Positions 23,563 to 31,102 are shown, numbered from the stretch's first letter. The stretch is DNA of 64,000 nt from Burkholderiales bacterium (GCA_036262035.1 DATAJS010000003.1:124001-188000), one strand, 5' to 3'. The notes: generated by a model from the letters alone, not told the origin. Numbers and translations are program-made.

Positions 23563-24465
23563 ATGTCCGAGCCGACCGACATGCTGGTCTCGCCGCGGGA
23601 TCTCGCCGAGCGGCATCTCTTCGCGGTCGAGCCGCCGGAGGTGCTCTATCACTACACCTCGCTGCCGTCCGCTTACGCGATCCTGCGCAGCGACGCGCTG
23701 TGGATGACCAAGATCCGCTATCTCGACGACACCAGCGAGCTCGAGATCGGCATCGCGACGTTCAAGCTGCTGCTCGAGGAGCACCTGAAAGCGCCGGCGC
23801 CGCCGGACGAGCACCAGCTCTTCGAGGCGGTGCACAACGGCCTGGGCTCGGTCGCCGCGAGCAACATCTGCGTCACGAGCTTCTGCGAGCACGGCGACCT
23901 GCTGTCGCAGTGGCGATGGTATGGCGAGGGCGGGCGGGGGCTTTCGCTGGGCGTGTCCATGAAGGTCCTGCGCGGGCTCGCGCGCGGGACGATCAACCTC
24001 TGGAAATGCATCTACGACGCGGACGCGCACCGCGAGCTCTTACAGTCGATGATCGAGCGCCTGCTCGCCGCTTACCGCCTGGAGTGCGACGGCTCGGGCG
24101 GGCCGCTCGGCGCCGAGGCGAGGCACTACCTCGTCGAGCGCTTCTTCGCGAGCTTTCTGCAGATCGCGCCGATCATCAAGAACCCGAACTTCGCGGAGGA
24201 GCGCGAGTGGCGCCTGGTCACGCTGCCCGTCGACATCGACGACGAAGCCTACGGCGTCTCCATGACCGGCGATCGCATCATCGAGCGCTACGAGCTGCGC
24301 TTCCCGCGCGATGCGGACGGTATCTGCCGCGCGATCCCGCGCATCGTCGTCGCGCCGACCAAGGATCCGGAGCTGATCGGCGAAGCGATCGCGCTGCTCT
24401 GCCGCAAGCGCCGCATCGCGTGCGACACCATCGCGTACTCGCAGATACCGTTCCGGCACCGCTGA
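23563..24465 (+). CDS. DUF2971 domain-containing protein
   Basis: A 300-residue protein without signal peptide or membrane segment. It shows the DUF2971 hallmarks in order: LYHYTSLPSAYAIL near residue 28, LWMTKIRYLDDTSE near residue 46, TSFCEHGDLLSQWRWYGEGGRGL near residue 105, and FAEEREWRLV near residue 210. The biochemical role of DUF2971 is not established; the conserved H-Y-T and R-E-W-R positions recall ADP-ribosyltransferase-like folds, but that is only a resemblance. It is divergent from ahpC with 180 bp between starts, and a family C repeat begins at its stop codon. Confidence 0.8.
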   Translation: MSEPTDMLVSPRDLAERHLFAVEPPEVLYHYTSLPSAYAILRSDALWMTKIRYLDDTSELEIGIATFKLLLEEHLKAPAPPDEHQLFEAVHNGLGSVAASNICVTSFCEHGDLLSQWRWYGEGGRGLSLGVSMKVLRGLARGTINLWKCIYDADAHRELLQSMIERLLAAYRLECDGSGGPLGAEARHYLVERFFASFLQIAPIIKNPNFAEEREWRLVTLPVDIDDEAYGVSMTGDRIIERYELRFPRDADGICRAIPRIVVAPTKDPELIGEAIALLCRKRRIACDTIAYSQIPFRHR

Positions 24466-24522
24466 CGTAGGGTGCGTGATAACGCACCGATAAAGGCGCG
24501 GTGCGCTCGCGCGCACCCTACG
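24466..24522. repeat. Family C palindromic repeat
   Basis: CGTAGGGTGCG at the left is the exact complement of CGCACCCTACG at the right, with inner TAACGCACC / GGTGCG pairs. It starts one base after the DUF2971 stop and probably also serves as terminator. A half copy (GGTGCGTGGCAACGCACC) is at 32649-32666. Confidence 0.8.
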
Positions 24523-24542
24523 CAGGCCATTGCGTGGGGCTT

Positions 24543-24935
24543 TCAGCCCATTCCAACAGTCTTGAGTATCTCGATCCTGTAGATCACCCGCTGCTCGCCC
24601 GGCTGGCGATACGGATACCTGTCCTGCCCGAGATACTTCTTCGCCATCGCGTCGATGTGCGCGTCGGCGCCGTCCTGCGTGATCTCGCGCACGCGGCCGC
24701 GCACTTCGACGTAGCGATAGGGGTTGTCCGGATCGGCGATCGCGATCGCCACGCGCGGGTCGCGGCGGACGTTGCGGTCCTTCTGCCGCCCGACCGCGGA
24801 GTTCACCCACACCTCGCCGTCACGGTAATCCACCCACACCGGCGTCGTCTGCGGACTGCCGTCGGGCATGAGCGTGGTGAAAGCGCCGAACGCCTTCTTG
24901 TCGAAGAGATCGCGATACTTTTCCGGAAACGGCAT
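24543..24935 (-). CDS. PPOX-class flavin/F420-type oxidoreductase (pyridoxamine-phosphate-oxidase fold)
   Basis: A 130-residue split-barrel protein. GAFTTLMPDGSPQTTPVWVDY near residues 17-37 and GRQKDRNVRRDPRVAIAI near residues 49-66 are the Rv1155-like pattern that binds FMN or F420 phosphate. YRYVEVRGRV and YLGQDRYPYR follow as usual. In betaproteobacteria, which normally lack F420, FMN or haem is the more likely ligand. It starts 10 bases after the VOC gene, whose stop codon forms part of the ribosome-binding site AGGAG, so the two are co-translated. Confidence 0.85.
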   Translation of the reverse strand: MPFPEKYRDLFDKKAFGAFTTLMPDGSPQTTPVWVDYRDGEVWVNSAVGRQKDRNVRRDPRVAIAIADPDNPYRYVEVRGRVREITQDGADAHIDAMAKKYLGQDRYPYRQPGEQRVIYRIEILKTVGMG

Positions 24936-24945
24936 CGAAGCGCTC

Positions 24946-25299
24946 CTACTTCATCTCGATGAATTCGAGCTGCACGCCGTCCGGGCCTTCGAAGAAGCAC
25001 ACGCGGCGGCCGCCCGAGACGACGGTCTCTTCGAGGATGTGGATGCCGCGCGCCTTGAGCTTCTCGACGATCGAGTCGAGCTCGTCGGTGTCGATCGCGA
25101 GGTGCTCCATGCCGTATTTCTGTTCGCGCTTCTGCTGTTCCAGGAACTTCGAGACGTTGAGCGACAGGCCGTGCAGGTCGAGGCGGTAGCCGCCGGCGGC
25201 GTTCTGGCTGACGATCTTCGCGCCGAGGGTCTCGACGTAGAACTTCGCAGTCGCTTCCGGATCGCGGGTCTTCAGGTGCAGGTGGTTCATCTTCAGCAT
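24946..25299 (-). CDS. VOC-family (glyoxalase/dioxygenase-fold) protein
   Basis: A 117-residue single-module VOC protein with two beta-alpha-beta-beta-beta repeats: MLKMNHLHLKTRDPEATAKFY and MEHLAIDTDELDSIVEKL, ending GPDGVQLEFIE. His at about residue 6 or 8, His in MEHLAI and the terminal Glu are the likely metal ligands. Such proteins include lyases, epimerases and resistance proteins; function is not assignable. The start was placed at 25299 because GGGAGGAG precedes that ATG, although the frame is open 19 codons further into a family B repeat. Confidence 0.85.
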   Translation of the reverse strand: MLKMNHLHLKTRDPEATAKFYVETLGAKIVSQNAAGGYRLDLHGLSLNVSKFLEQQKREQKYGMEHLAIDTDELDSIVEKLKARGIHILEETVVSGGRRVCFFEGPDGVQLEFIEMK

Positions 25300-25350
25300 G
25301 GCGGTCTCCTCCCTGTGGGAATGCGCATTGTGGCGCATTTGCCGTCGGGC

Positions 25351-25407
25351 CGTCATGCCGTCAAATGGATTCCCGATGGCTCCCGCTATCGCGACTCGGG
25401 AATGACG
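25351..25407. repeat. Family B dispersed repeat, short copy
   Basis: CGTCATGCCGTC, AAATGGATTCCCGATGG, CGCTATCGCGA and CTCGGGAATGACG are the family B blocks, with the left palindrome collapsed. It fills the space between the VOC gene start and the end of the small exported protein. Confidence 0.8.
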
Positions 25408-25408
25408 T

Positions 25409-25735
25409 TCAGCGCGCTTCGAGCCTGGTGTGCTCGATGAGCTTGTTCGCCCGCCACCAGGCGAGGAGCTCGCCGAAATCGCCGCCGAATTTGGTCTCCT
25501 TGAGCGCTTCGAAGACGCTGGTGCACGCGGCGATGGGCGTGGCGTCGATCCCCTGGACGGTGGCGGTGTGATCGCAGATCCAGAAAGCGCGTTCGAGCAC
25601 TTCGGGCGGCAGGGTGTTCAAGGCGGGCGTTTCCGCGAGCGTCGAAGGCAGGGGCTCGGCGTGGACCGCCGCAGCGAGCGCGCAACACGCTACCAGGAAG
25701 AGGGCACGGGAGGGCGCAGGGGCTTTCGCGGGCAT
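25409..25735 (-). CDS. Small exported protein of unknown function
   Basis: A 108-residue protein not recognised by family. The first 28 residues form a signal peptide (RALFLVACCALAAAVHA, then E-P-L). The mature part is about 80 residues with two cysteines, in W-I-C-D-H and A-A-C-T-S, spaced about 18 apart, which could form a disulphide, and the helical end FGELLAWWRANKLIEHTRL. The start was chosen by AAGGAGA seven bases upstream of the ATG at 25735. It lies between the VOC gene and the lytic transglycosylase gene, all on the minus strand, but spacing gives no clear operon. Confidence 0.65.
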   Translation of the reverse strand: MPAKAPAPSRALFLVACCALAAAVHAEPLPSTLAETPALNTLPPEVLERAFWICDHTATVQGIDATPIAACTSVFEALKETKFGGDFGELLAWWRANKLIEHTRLEAR

Positions 25736-25870
25736 GGCCGGTCTCCTTTCAAGACGACGCCCGAGTCTCGCCCATGCGCGCGGGGCGCGAATCCGCCTCA
25801 CTGCGTACCCCGCCGCGCCGTACGGAAACGACCTAGGCAGGCCGTCCCAGCAAGAACGCGGCCGCGAAGG

Positions 25871-26545
25871 TCAGAGGCTGGAGCGGAACGATTCGTAGTA
25901 CTGGAGGACTTTCGGGACGTACGCCTGCGTCTCGGCATACGGCGGGATCGCGTTGCCGTTGCGCATGACCGCGCCCTCGCCGGCGTTGTAGGCGGCGATG
26001 GCGAGCTTCTTGTCGTTGCCGAACATCGCGAGCAGGTCCTTGAGGTACTTCGCGCCCGCGGTCAGGTTCTTGATGGGATTCAGGAGGTCGGTGACGCCGT
26101 AGCGCTTGCCGGTATCGGGCATGACCTGCATGAGGCCGGTCGCGCCCTTGCGCGAGCGCGCCCTGGGGTTGTAGCCCGATTCGGCGAGCACGACCGCGTG
26201 CAGCAGCGCGGCGTCGACCTTCTGCTCGGCGGCGACTTTGGCGATCATCTCGGTGAAACGGGGGGTAACCTTGACGCCGTGCGTCGGCCGGAACGACGGG
26301 CCGGCGACTGCCGTGGTCGTGGCGCCGTCGGCCGTATCGATGGTCAGCGTGCCTGCCGCGGCCGCGGGGGTGGCCTCGACGACCGGGGGTCTGGTTTTCA
26401 GGAACAGCTCGTAACGCGAGTTCACGCGGACGTCGGTGAAGTGCGCGCGCCCTTCTTCGTCGATGTAGCGATAGATATCGGCGGAAGCGGGCGCTGCGGC
26501 AGCAGCGAGCAACACGAGTCCGAAGACGTGACTGCGTCTGATCAT
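25871..26545 (-). CDS. Lytic transglycosylase with N-terminal DUF4124 domain
   Basis: A 224-residue periplasmic protein. The signal peptide ends A-S-A before D-I-Y-R-Y. DUF4124 follows (IYRYIDEEGRAHFTDV, residues 24-39), then a linker, then the SLT domain from about residue 95: catalytic Glu122 in LAESGYNPRARS, the GATGLMQVMPDT block, and AIAAYNAGEG. It should cleave the MurNAc-GlcNAc bond of peptidoglycan to give 1,6-anhydro ends. No secretion-system gene is near, so a general cell-wall role is likely. It is divergent from the SMP-30 lactonase gene. Confidence 0.92.
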   Translation of the reverse strand: MIRRSHVFGLVLLAAAAAPASADIYRYIDEEGRAHFTDVRVNSRYELFLKTRPPVVEATPAAAAGTLTIDTADGATTTAVAGPSFRPTHGVKVTPRFTEMIAKVAAEQKVDAALLHAVVLAESGYNPRARSRKGATGLMQVMPDTGKRYGVTDLLNPIKNLTAGAKYLKDLLAMFGNDKKLAIAAYNAGEGAVMRNGNAIPPYAETQAYVPKVLQYYESFRSSL

Positions 26546-26680
26546 CCAAACCTCACGAGCGATGGGTGAAAAACGGCGCGGGGAGCGTGCTTCGCGTGCC
26601 CCCTCGTTTTTGCGCGACCGGGCGTCTGACGCTCACAGGCGACAGAAAGTTCACGGCTTTTTTGCGACAATTCATGAGCT

Positions 26681-26698
26681 TGCCGGGGCGTCCCGGCA
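26681..26698. other. Hairpin in the leader of the SMP-30 lactonase gene
   Basis: TGCCGGG and CCCGGCA pair around GCGT, 41 bp before the lactonase start and after a T-run (GGCTTTTTTGCG). The T-run precedes rather than follows the stem on the plus strand, so a leftward terminator or a leader structure is possible. Confidence 0.4.
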
Positions 26699-26738
26699 GA
26701 ATTCAACGATCGCAGCGACTTGCAAGGAGGAATGGAGA

Positions 26739-27641
26739 ATGAGCGCGAACTACCTGCCCGAGGTTCTGGAGACCACCGAGGCCGAGCGCCTGGCCACCGG
26801 CTTCACTTTCACCGAGGGACCGCTGTGGCACCCCGACGGCTTCTACTATTTCGTCGACCTGCGCCAGAACAAGCTCTACCGGATCACCCCCCGGCAGAAG
26901 CCGGAGCTCGTCCGCGAGACCCAGGAAGGCAACGGCACGACCTTCGACCTCCAGGGCCGGGTGATCCACTGCGAGCACAACGCCCGCGCGGTGACGCGGC
27001 TCGACCCGGCCACGGGCAAGGTCGAGGTGATCGCCGACCGCTACAAGGGCGCCCGGCTGGCCAAGCCGAACGACGTCGTGTGCCGCTCCGACGGCAGCCT
27101 CTTCTTCACCAACCCCGAGAAGCGCGTGCCGTTCGACCAGCGCGATGCGCCGAGCGATGCGAAGGAAACCAACGTCTGGGACACCGCGGGCGTCTTCCGC
27201 ATCGCGCCGGACGGCGCGGTCTCGCTCGTCGGGAACTGCGAATATCCGAACGGCCTCGCGTTCTCGCCGGACGAGCGCACGCTGTACGTCGCCAATACGC
27301 GCTCGTCGAAATACATCCACGCGCTGGAGATCGACGCCGCGGGAACGATGGTGAAGCGCAGCATCTTCGCCGACATGAACGAAGGCGAGAAGCCCGGCAT
27401 CCCCGACGGCCTGAAGGTCGACAGCCGGGGCCGCGTCTACTGCACCGGCCCGGGCGGGATATGGGTGTTCACGCCCGACGGCAAAAAAGTCGGCGTGATC
27501 GAGTTTCCCGAGCAGTCGGTGAACTTCTGCTTCGGCGGCCCGGACCTCAAGACGCTCTTCTGCTGCGCCCACACCTCGGTGTACACCCTGCGCGTGAAGG
27601 TGCCGGGCAACCCGCACCCCTGGTACAAGCTGCGTCGCTAG
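26739..27641 (+). CDS. SMP-30/gluconolactonase-family lactonase
   Basis: A 300-residue six-bladed beta-propeller. Metal ligands of the family are in place: Glu26 (FTEGPLWHPDG), Asn111 (KPNDVV), Asn171 (YPNGLAF) and Asp223 (IPDGLKVD). Family members hydrolyse sugar-acid and other lactones with one divalent metal. No signal peptide is present. The start codon at 26739 is preceded by AAGGAGG; an ATG seven bases earlier is out of frame. It is monocistronic: the next gene, encoding the anti-sigma factor, is convergent and almost touches it. Confidence 0.9.
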   Translation: MSANYLPEVLETTEAERLATGFTFTEGPLWHPDGFYYFVDLRQNKLYRITPRQKPELVRETQEGNGTTFDLQGRVIHCEHNARAVTRLDPATGKVEVIADRYKGARLAKPNDVVCRSDGSLFFTNPEKRVPFDQRDAPSDAKETNVWDTAGVFRIAPDGAVSLVGNCEYPNGLAFSPDERTLYVANTRSSKYIHALEIDAAGTMVKRSIFADMNEGEKPGIPDGLKVDSRGRVYCTGPGGIWVFTPDGKKVGVIEFPEQSVNFCFGGPDLKTLFCCAHTSVYTLRVKVPGNPHPWYKLRR

Positions 27642-27832
27642 CGCCTGCGATCGTCGTCCGGCGAGGAGTAGCTCTTCAGCGCGCGCCGGATGAACTCGAA
27701 CTGCGCCTTCACTCGCGTGCAGGCGTCGCACAGCGTGAGGTGCAGCCGCAGCGACGCGCGCTGCGCGAACGTGAGCTTGTGGTCGAGGTCGAGCGAGAGG
27801 AGGCGGCTCGCCTCCTTGCACGTGATCCTCAT
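27638..27832 (-). CDS. Small zinc-finger anti-sigma factor (zf-HC2)
   Basis: A 64-residue soluble protein with the zf-HC2 motif: Cys5, then H-L-T-L-C-D-A-C near residue 31 supplies His-x3-Cys-x2-Cys. Such short ZAS proteins hold ECF sigma factors inactive until a redox or other signal releases the zinc. The partner sigma gene is directly upstream. The ATG (27832-27830) overlaps the TGA of a 17-codon upstream frame in ATGA, and its first bases lie in a strong hairpin whose G-rich loop is the only Shine-Dalgarno candidate. Translation is therefore likely coupled to ribosomes arriving from upstream. The last four bases overlap the lactonase gene. Confidence 0.85.
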   Translation of the reverse strand: MRITCKEASRLLSLDLDHKLTFAQRASLRLHLTLCDACTRVKAQFEFIRRALKSYSSPDDDRRR

Positions 27833-27923
27833 TGCGCCGCCCCCGGCGCAATCAGGATCACATTCGTCCGGCCGATCCTCATTGCGCCGCCCCCGGCGCA
27901 ATCAGGATCACATTCGTCCGGCC
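27824..27923. repeat. Two 50-bp direct repeats between sigma and anti-sigma genes
   Basis: The unit starts GATCCTCATTGCGCCG and ends CACATTCGTCCGGCC; copies are at 27824-27873 and 27874-27923, identical as far as I can read. Each holds a 9-bp perfect stem, ATTGCGCCG / CGGCGCAAT, around CCCC. On the coding strand the loop is GGGG and the stem ends in the AT of the start ATG. Confidence 0.93.
27829..27882 (-). CDS. Second 17-codon leader frame in the sigma/anti-sigma gap
   Basis: ATG at 27882 reads MRIGRTNVILIAPGAAQ and stops at TGA 27831-27829, overlapping the anti-sigma ATG. Its own ATG overlaps the TGA of the first leader frame. It exists because of the 50-bp duplication. There is no evidence of a functional peptide; its likely relevance is translational coupling. 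Confidence 0.4.
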   Translation of the reverse strand: MRIGRTNVILIAPGAAQ

Positions 27924-27932
27924 GAGTCTCAT
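27879..27932 (-). CDS. First 17-codon leader frame in the sigma/anti-sigma gap
   Basis: ATG at 27932 overlaps the sigma-factor stop codon in ATGA and reads MRLGRTNVILIAPGAAQ before TGA at 27881-27879. It differs from the second frame only at residue 3. With the second frame it builds an unbroken chain of ATGA junctions from sigma factor to anti-sigma factor. Confidence 0.4.
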   Translation of the reverse strand: MRLGRTNVILIAPGAAQ

Positions 27933-28507
27933 CGCGCAGACATGAACCAGCGCTGCTCGAGGCACGCCCGCAGCGCCATGCGCGCGCGGTAGATCAGCAC
28001 CCAGCAGTTGTTGGCGGTGATCGAGAGCTCCTTGCAGATCTCCTCGACCTCGATGCCCATGATCTCGCGCATCCTGAAGACGAGCGCGGCGTTCTTCGGC
28101 AGCTTGTCCATGCAGGCCTCGAGGACCTCGAAGAACTCGCGCTGCGTGAGCGCCTGCTCGGGATCGGCCCACGCCGCCGGCCGCTCGAGGTAGTGTCCGT
28201 CGTCCTTGAAGAGCGCGTCGAGGTCGTCGAGGTTGGTCTCGTCCTCGATCGGCAGCGGCCGCTCGCGGCTGGCGCGCCTGAAGTGATCGAGGATCTTGTG
28301 CTTGAGGATGCCGATCAGCCAGGTGCGCACCGCCGAGTTGCCGCCGAAGCGCCCGGCGTTCCTGATCGCCGCTTCGATCGTCTCCTGCACGCAGTCTTCC
28401 GCGTGCGACTCGTCGCGCAACTGCGCCATCGCGTAGCGCAGCAGCGCGCGGCGGTGGGATTCGAGCTCGGCGAGCTCGATCACCTCACTGCTTCCGGTTG
28501 AGCGCAT
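27929..28507 (-). CDS. ECF-type RNA polymerase sigma factor
   Basis: A 192-residue sigma-70-family regulator. Region 2 covers about residues 20-80 (HAEDCVQETIEAAIRN, then AVRTWLIGILKHKILDHFRR); region 4 covers about residues 125-180 (LDKLP-like MDKLPKNAALVFRMREIMG and ITANNCWVLIYRARMALR). The N-C-W-V-L-x-x-R-A-R version is typical of betaproteobacterial ECF factors paired with about 70-residue zinc-finger anti-sigma factors, as here. The ATG at 28507 overlaps the end of the FHA gene by 23 bases; a GTG eight codons later is an alternative. It probably transcribes its own operon and stress genes. Confidence 0.9.
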   Translation of the reverse strand: MRSTGSSEVIELAELESHRRALLRYAMAQLRDESHAEDCVQETIEAAIRNAGRFGGNSAVRTWLIGILKHKILDHFRRASRERPLPIEDETNLDDLDALFKDDGHYLERPAAWADPEQALTQREFFEVLEACMDKLPKNAALVFRMREIMGIEVEEICKELSITANNCWVLIYRARMALRACLEQRWFMSAR

Positions 28508-29435
28508 CGACTTTCGCCTTGAGCGTCTGCGCGTCGTTCATGAAGGTGTCCAGTGTAACCCCGCGCGCGACGAGCACGCTCGCCGGCTTGATCGCGGCGC
28601 TGTATTCCTGGCTGCCTTCGTCGACGTCGAGCAGCCATGTGAGCGCGAGCGCGCCGCCGAAGAGGAGCACCGAAATTCCGGTGCCGACGAGCCCCAGCGT
28701 GCGCCGGCGCGCCCGGCTGTTGAGGAGCAGGTGGCGGAACAGCATGTAGGCGAGCACCGCGGCCGCGGCGGGGATCGCCACCCAGCCGATCCAGCCCTGG
28801 TCGAACGCGAACTCGAGGTATTCCAGTGCGCTGTCGAGCGCCATCACGGCGAGGAAGGCGGCGCAGGCGATCGAGCCGTGCGCGGCGAAGTTCGGCGTGC
28901 GGCCCACCGCGCTGCTCACGAACGACCAGATCGAGATCCACACCGCGATGCCCGCGGCGAACGCGAGCACCGGCGCGACGAAGGTGTATTTCTCTTCTTC
29001 CTCGAACGTCCGGACCCAGCCGTTCGCGAGCATCACCGCGAGCACCAGCGCCGCGAGCGCGACGAACACGATCGGCCGGCGGTAGAGCGCCACCGCGCGC
29101 ATCGGGCGTTCCGCCGCGACCGCGTGGCCGCGCGGCCGCACCCGCAGCTGGGTGTGGCCGATGCGCACGAGATCGTCCGGTCCGATCGTCGCGGCGCTCA
29201 CGCGCTCGTTGCCCGGCCGTACCGAGAGGCCGTTCAGGGTGCCCGTGCTCGAAACGCTGTAACCGGTGTCGGCGGCGGGCTCGATAACGAGGTGCGCAGG
29301 GGCGATGTACGGATCGTCGATGATGACGTCGGCGTCGTAGCCGCGCCCGATGCGGCAAGGCCAGCGGTAGACTGCGTGGCGCACCGTCACGTCGCCGTGG
29401 CGGTCGACGATCTCGACGAAGGCTAGCGGTTCCAT
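28485..29435 (-). CDS. FHA-domain membrane protein
   Basis: A 316-residue protein. The N-terminal FHA domain (about residues 25-100) contains C-R-I-G-R-G-Y-D-A-D and S-S-T-G-T-L-N-G-L-S, the phosphothreonine-binding loops. After a basic linker come about five hydrophobic segments (near residues 115-135, 150-172, 183-203, 215-235, 255-275), so the FHA domain should face the cytosol. FHA proteins bind phosphothreonine partners, but no kinase is in the window. The gene overlaps the protease gene upstream by 13 bases and the sigma gene downstream by 23, which ties it to the signalling operon. Full function unknown. Confidence 0.85.
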   Translation of the reverse strand: MEPLAFVEIVDRHGDVTVRHAVYRWPCRIGRGYDADVIIDDPYIAPAHLVIEPAADTGYSVSSTGTLNGLSVRPGNERVSAATIGPDDLVRIGHTQLRVRPRGHAVAAERPMRAVALYRRPIVFVALAALVLAVMLANGWVRTFEEEEKYTFVAPVLAFAAGIAVWISIWSFVSSAVGRTPNFAAHGSIACAAFLAVMALDSALEYLEFAFDQGWIGWVAIPAAAAVLAYMLFRHLLLNSRARRRTLGLVGTGISVLLFGGALALTWLLDVDEGSQEYSAAIKPASVLVARGVTLDTFMNDAQTLKAKVDALNRKQ

Positions 29436-30703
29436 TCGATGCTTTCGATATAGCGCCGCGCGAAGCTCATCGCGGCCTCGAACGGCACGCCCTGCATGTT
29501 GAGCGACGAGTGGAGCGCGCGCTTCGAGCTGTCCACCGTCGCCAGCCGCGCGAACACGTCGTACAGGCCGGTGAAGCGCTTGTAGGCGCGGCTGCAGATC
29601 ACGAGCTTGCCGCGCGTGCCTTTGAGCGCCACGACGCTGTCGTGGCAGGCCCAGCGCGTGTGGTGCTTGCGGTCGTAGCCGCTGGCGCGCGGATCGAAAC
29701 GGCTTTCCTGGAGGCTCGCGAAGCGCAGCGTCCCGAGCTTCACGCTGCGCAGCACGTTGTGCCGAAAGGCGACGGTGCCGGTCTGCAGCCGCGGATCGAT
29801 GTACAGCGAGGACGGCAGATGGCAGCCGTAGCTGTCGATGGTGTAGGCCTTGTCGGTCTCGCGGTTGGTCGACGCCGAGCACTGCATGAGCTCGCCGGTC
29901 TTGCCCGGCAGGGTGAACTCGTCGAACTTCTCGACCGCCATGCGGCCTTTGAGCACCGCCTGCATGAGCGATTGCCCGTGCGCGAGCAACTGCGCCCCGA
30001 CGAGCGTGCGGAAGTCGGCTTCGGTGTGCTCGGTCTTCGCGGCGGTGTCGAGGAGCTGCCGCGCGTACTTCGCCGGCACCATCAGGCTCACGAGCTGACC
30101 GTCGCGGCGGCTCGCGACGTTCACGCCGTACACCCGGCCGTTCGCGTCGAGCGCTGGCCCGCCGCTCATTCCCGGATTCACCGCGCCGGTGAAATGGAAG
30201 TGCTCGTAGTACTGGTCTTCCGATCGGCCGTTGTACGTGCCTTCGGTGACGGTGATGCCCTGACCGAGCGGATAGCCGATGGAGAAGGCGCGGTCGCCCT
30301 TGGAGAGCGCGGCGTCGCGAAACTTCAGCGGCGGCGCGTCGGCGATGTCGCTCTGGACGACGGCGAGGTCGTGCACGACGTCGATCGCGAGTATGCGCAG
30401 CGGTCCGCGGCGCCCGTCGGGCAGCACGTATTCGAGGCGGTAGGTTTCGGGCTCGAGCGCCTTGTCGGCGACGACGTGGTAGTTCGTCACCATGACGCCG
30501 TGAGAGCCGGCGACGAAGCCGCTGCCGGTCGACGTATGCGAGTTGCTGCGGCCGAGCAGGACGCGGATCTGCGCGACGCTCGCGCGGCTGTGGTCGAAGA
30601 TCGCACGCGCGTGCGCCGAGAGATCGTTCTCCTGGGCGTTTGCGGCGGAAGCGAGCATCGCGGCTGCATGCGCGATGAGGAAGGCGAGGATGCGGATGCG
30701 CAT
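29423..30703 (-). CDS. Trypsin-like periplasmic serine protease with C-terminal extension
   Basis: A 426-residue exported protein: signal peptide ending S-A-A-N-A before Q-E-N, then a chymotrypsin-fold protease domain with His76 (TNYHVVAD), Asp112 (VVHDLAVVQ) and Ser180 (NPGMSGGPAL). No PDZ domain follows; instead there is a domain of about 200 residues with four cysteines (LMQCSAS, YGCHLP, RWACHD, VICSRA). It heads the minus-strand operon that continues with the FHA protein, sigma factor and anti-sigma factor, so it may sense or process an envelope signal. The anti-sigma factor is soluble, which makes direct cleavage of it by this protease unlikely. Confidence 0.88.
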   Translation of the reverse strand: MRIRILAFLIAHAAAMLASAANAQENDLSAHARAIFDHSRASVAQIRVLLGRSNSHTSTGSGFVAGSHGVMVTNYHVVADKALEPETYRLEYVLPDGRRGPLRILAIDVVHDLAVVQSDIADAPPLKFRDAALSKGDRAFSIGYPLGQGITVTEGTYNGRSEDQYYEHFHFTGAVNPGMSGGPALDANGRVYGVNVASRRDGQLVSLMVPAKYARQLLDTAAKTEHTEADFRTLVGAQLLAHGQSLMQAVLKGRMAVEKFDEFTLPGKTGELMQCSASTNRETDKAYTIDSYGCHLPSSLYIDPRLQTGTVAFRHNVLRSVKLGTLRFASLQESRFDPRASGYDRKHHTRWACHDSVVALKGTRGKLVICSRAYKRFTGLYDVFARLATVDSSKRALHSSLNMQGVPFEAAMSFARRYIESIEWNR

Positions 30704-30717
30704 GAGCCGAATTGTAA

Positions 30718-30745
30718 GGCGATCGCCGGCGGGCCGGCGATCGCC
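30718..30745. terminator. Perfect 13-bp hairpin between the EF-hand and protease genes
   Basis: GGCGATCGCCGGC and GCCGGCGATCGCC pair around GG, 12 bp after the EF-hand stop and 14 bp before the protease start. The T-run on the minus strand is minimal (TTAC), so termination may be partial. Confidence 0.6.
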
Positions 30746-30756
30746 TCGGACCGCGC

Positions 30757-31080
30757 TCAGCGGTTCGGACCGCTCTCCGACGGCGAGCTCGGGAACGTGA
30801 ACGTCTTCGTCATCATCTTCCTGTCCATGAACTGCGAGCCGGTGAGCATGCCTTTCCTGCCGGTGTCCATCATGTCGTACTGCTGGCCCATGTAGGTGAG
30901 GAACTCCTGGCGGCTCACCATGCCGTCCTTGTTGTTGTCCATCGCGCGCATCATGCGCTCGCTCCAGAAGTGGCTGGAGAACTCGACCGCCGCCGACGGG
31001 AAGGGGCTTTGCGCGGCCGCGCCCGTTGCCGCGAACGCGAGCACGCAGGCGGCGAGCATCGTCTTCATTCGAGTGATCAT
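30757..31080 (-). CDS. Small exported EF-hand protein
   Basis: A 107-residue protein with a signal peptide ending G-A-A-A before Q-S-P-F. One canonical EF-hand loop (DNNKDGMVSRQEF, residues 48-60) offers Asp48, Asn50, Asp52, Ser56 and Glu59 to calcium; a second, degenerate loop (DTGRKGMLTGSQF) follows. The many methionines (QYDMMDTG, DRKMMTK) could also bind copper. The start at 31080 has GAGGAG upstream; an upstream extension is untranslated. It is 22 bp after another small exported protein gene and probably in the same transcript. Confidence 0.82.
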   Translation of the reverse strand: MITRMKTMLAACVLAFAATGAAAQSPFPSAAVEFSSHFWSERMMRAMDNNKDGMVSRQEFLTYMGQQYDMMDTGRKGMLTGSQFMDRKMMTKTFTFPSSPSESGPNR

Positions 31081-31102
31081 CGTCGTCTCCTCGCCGCGCG
31101 CG

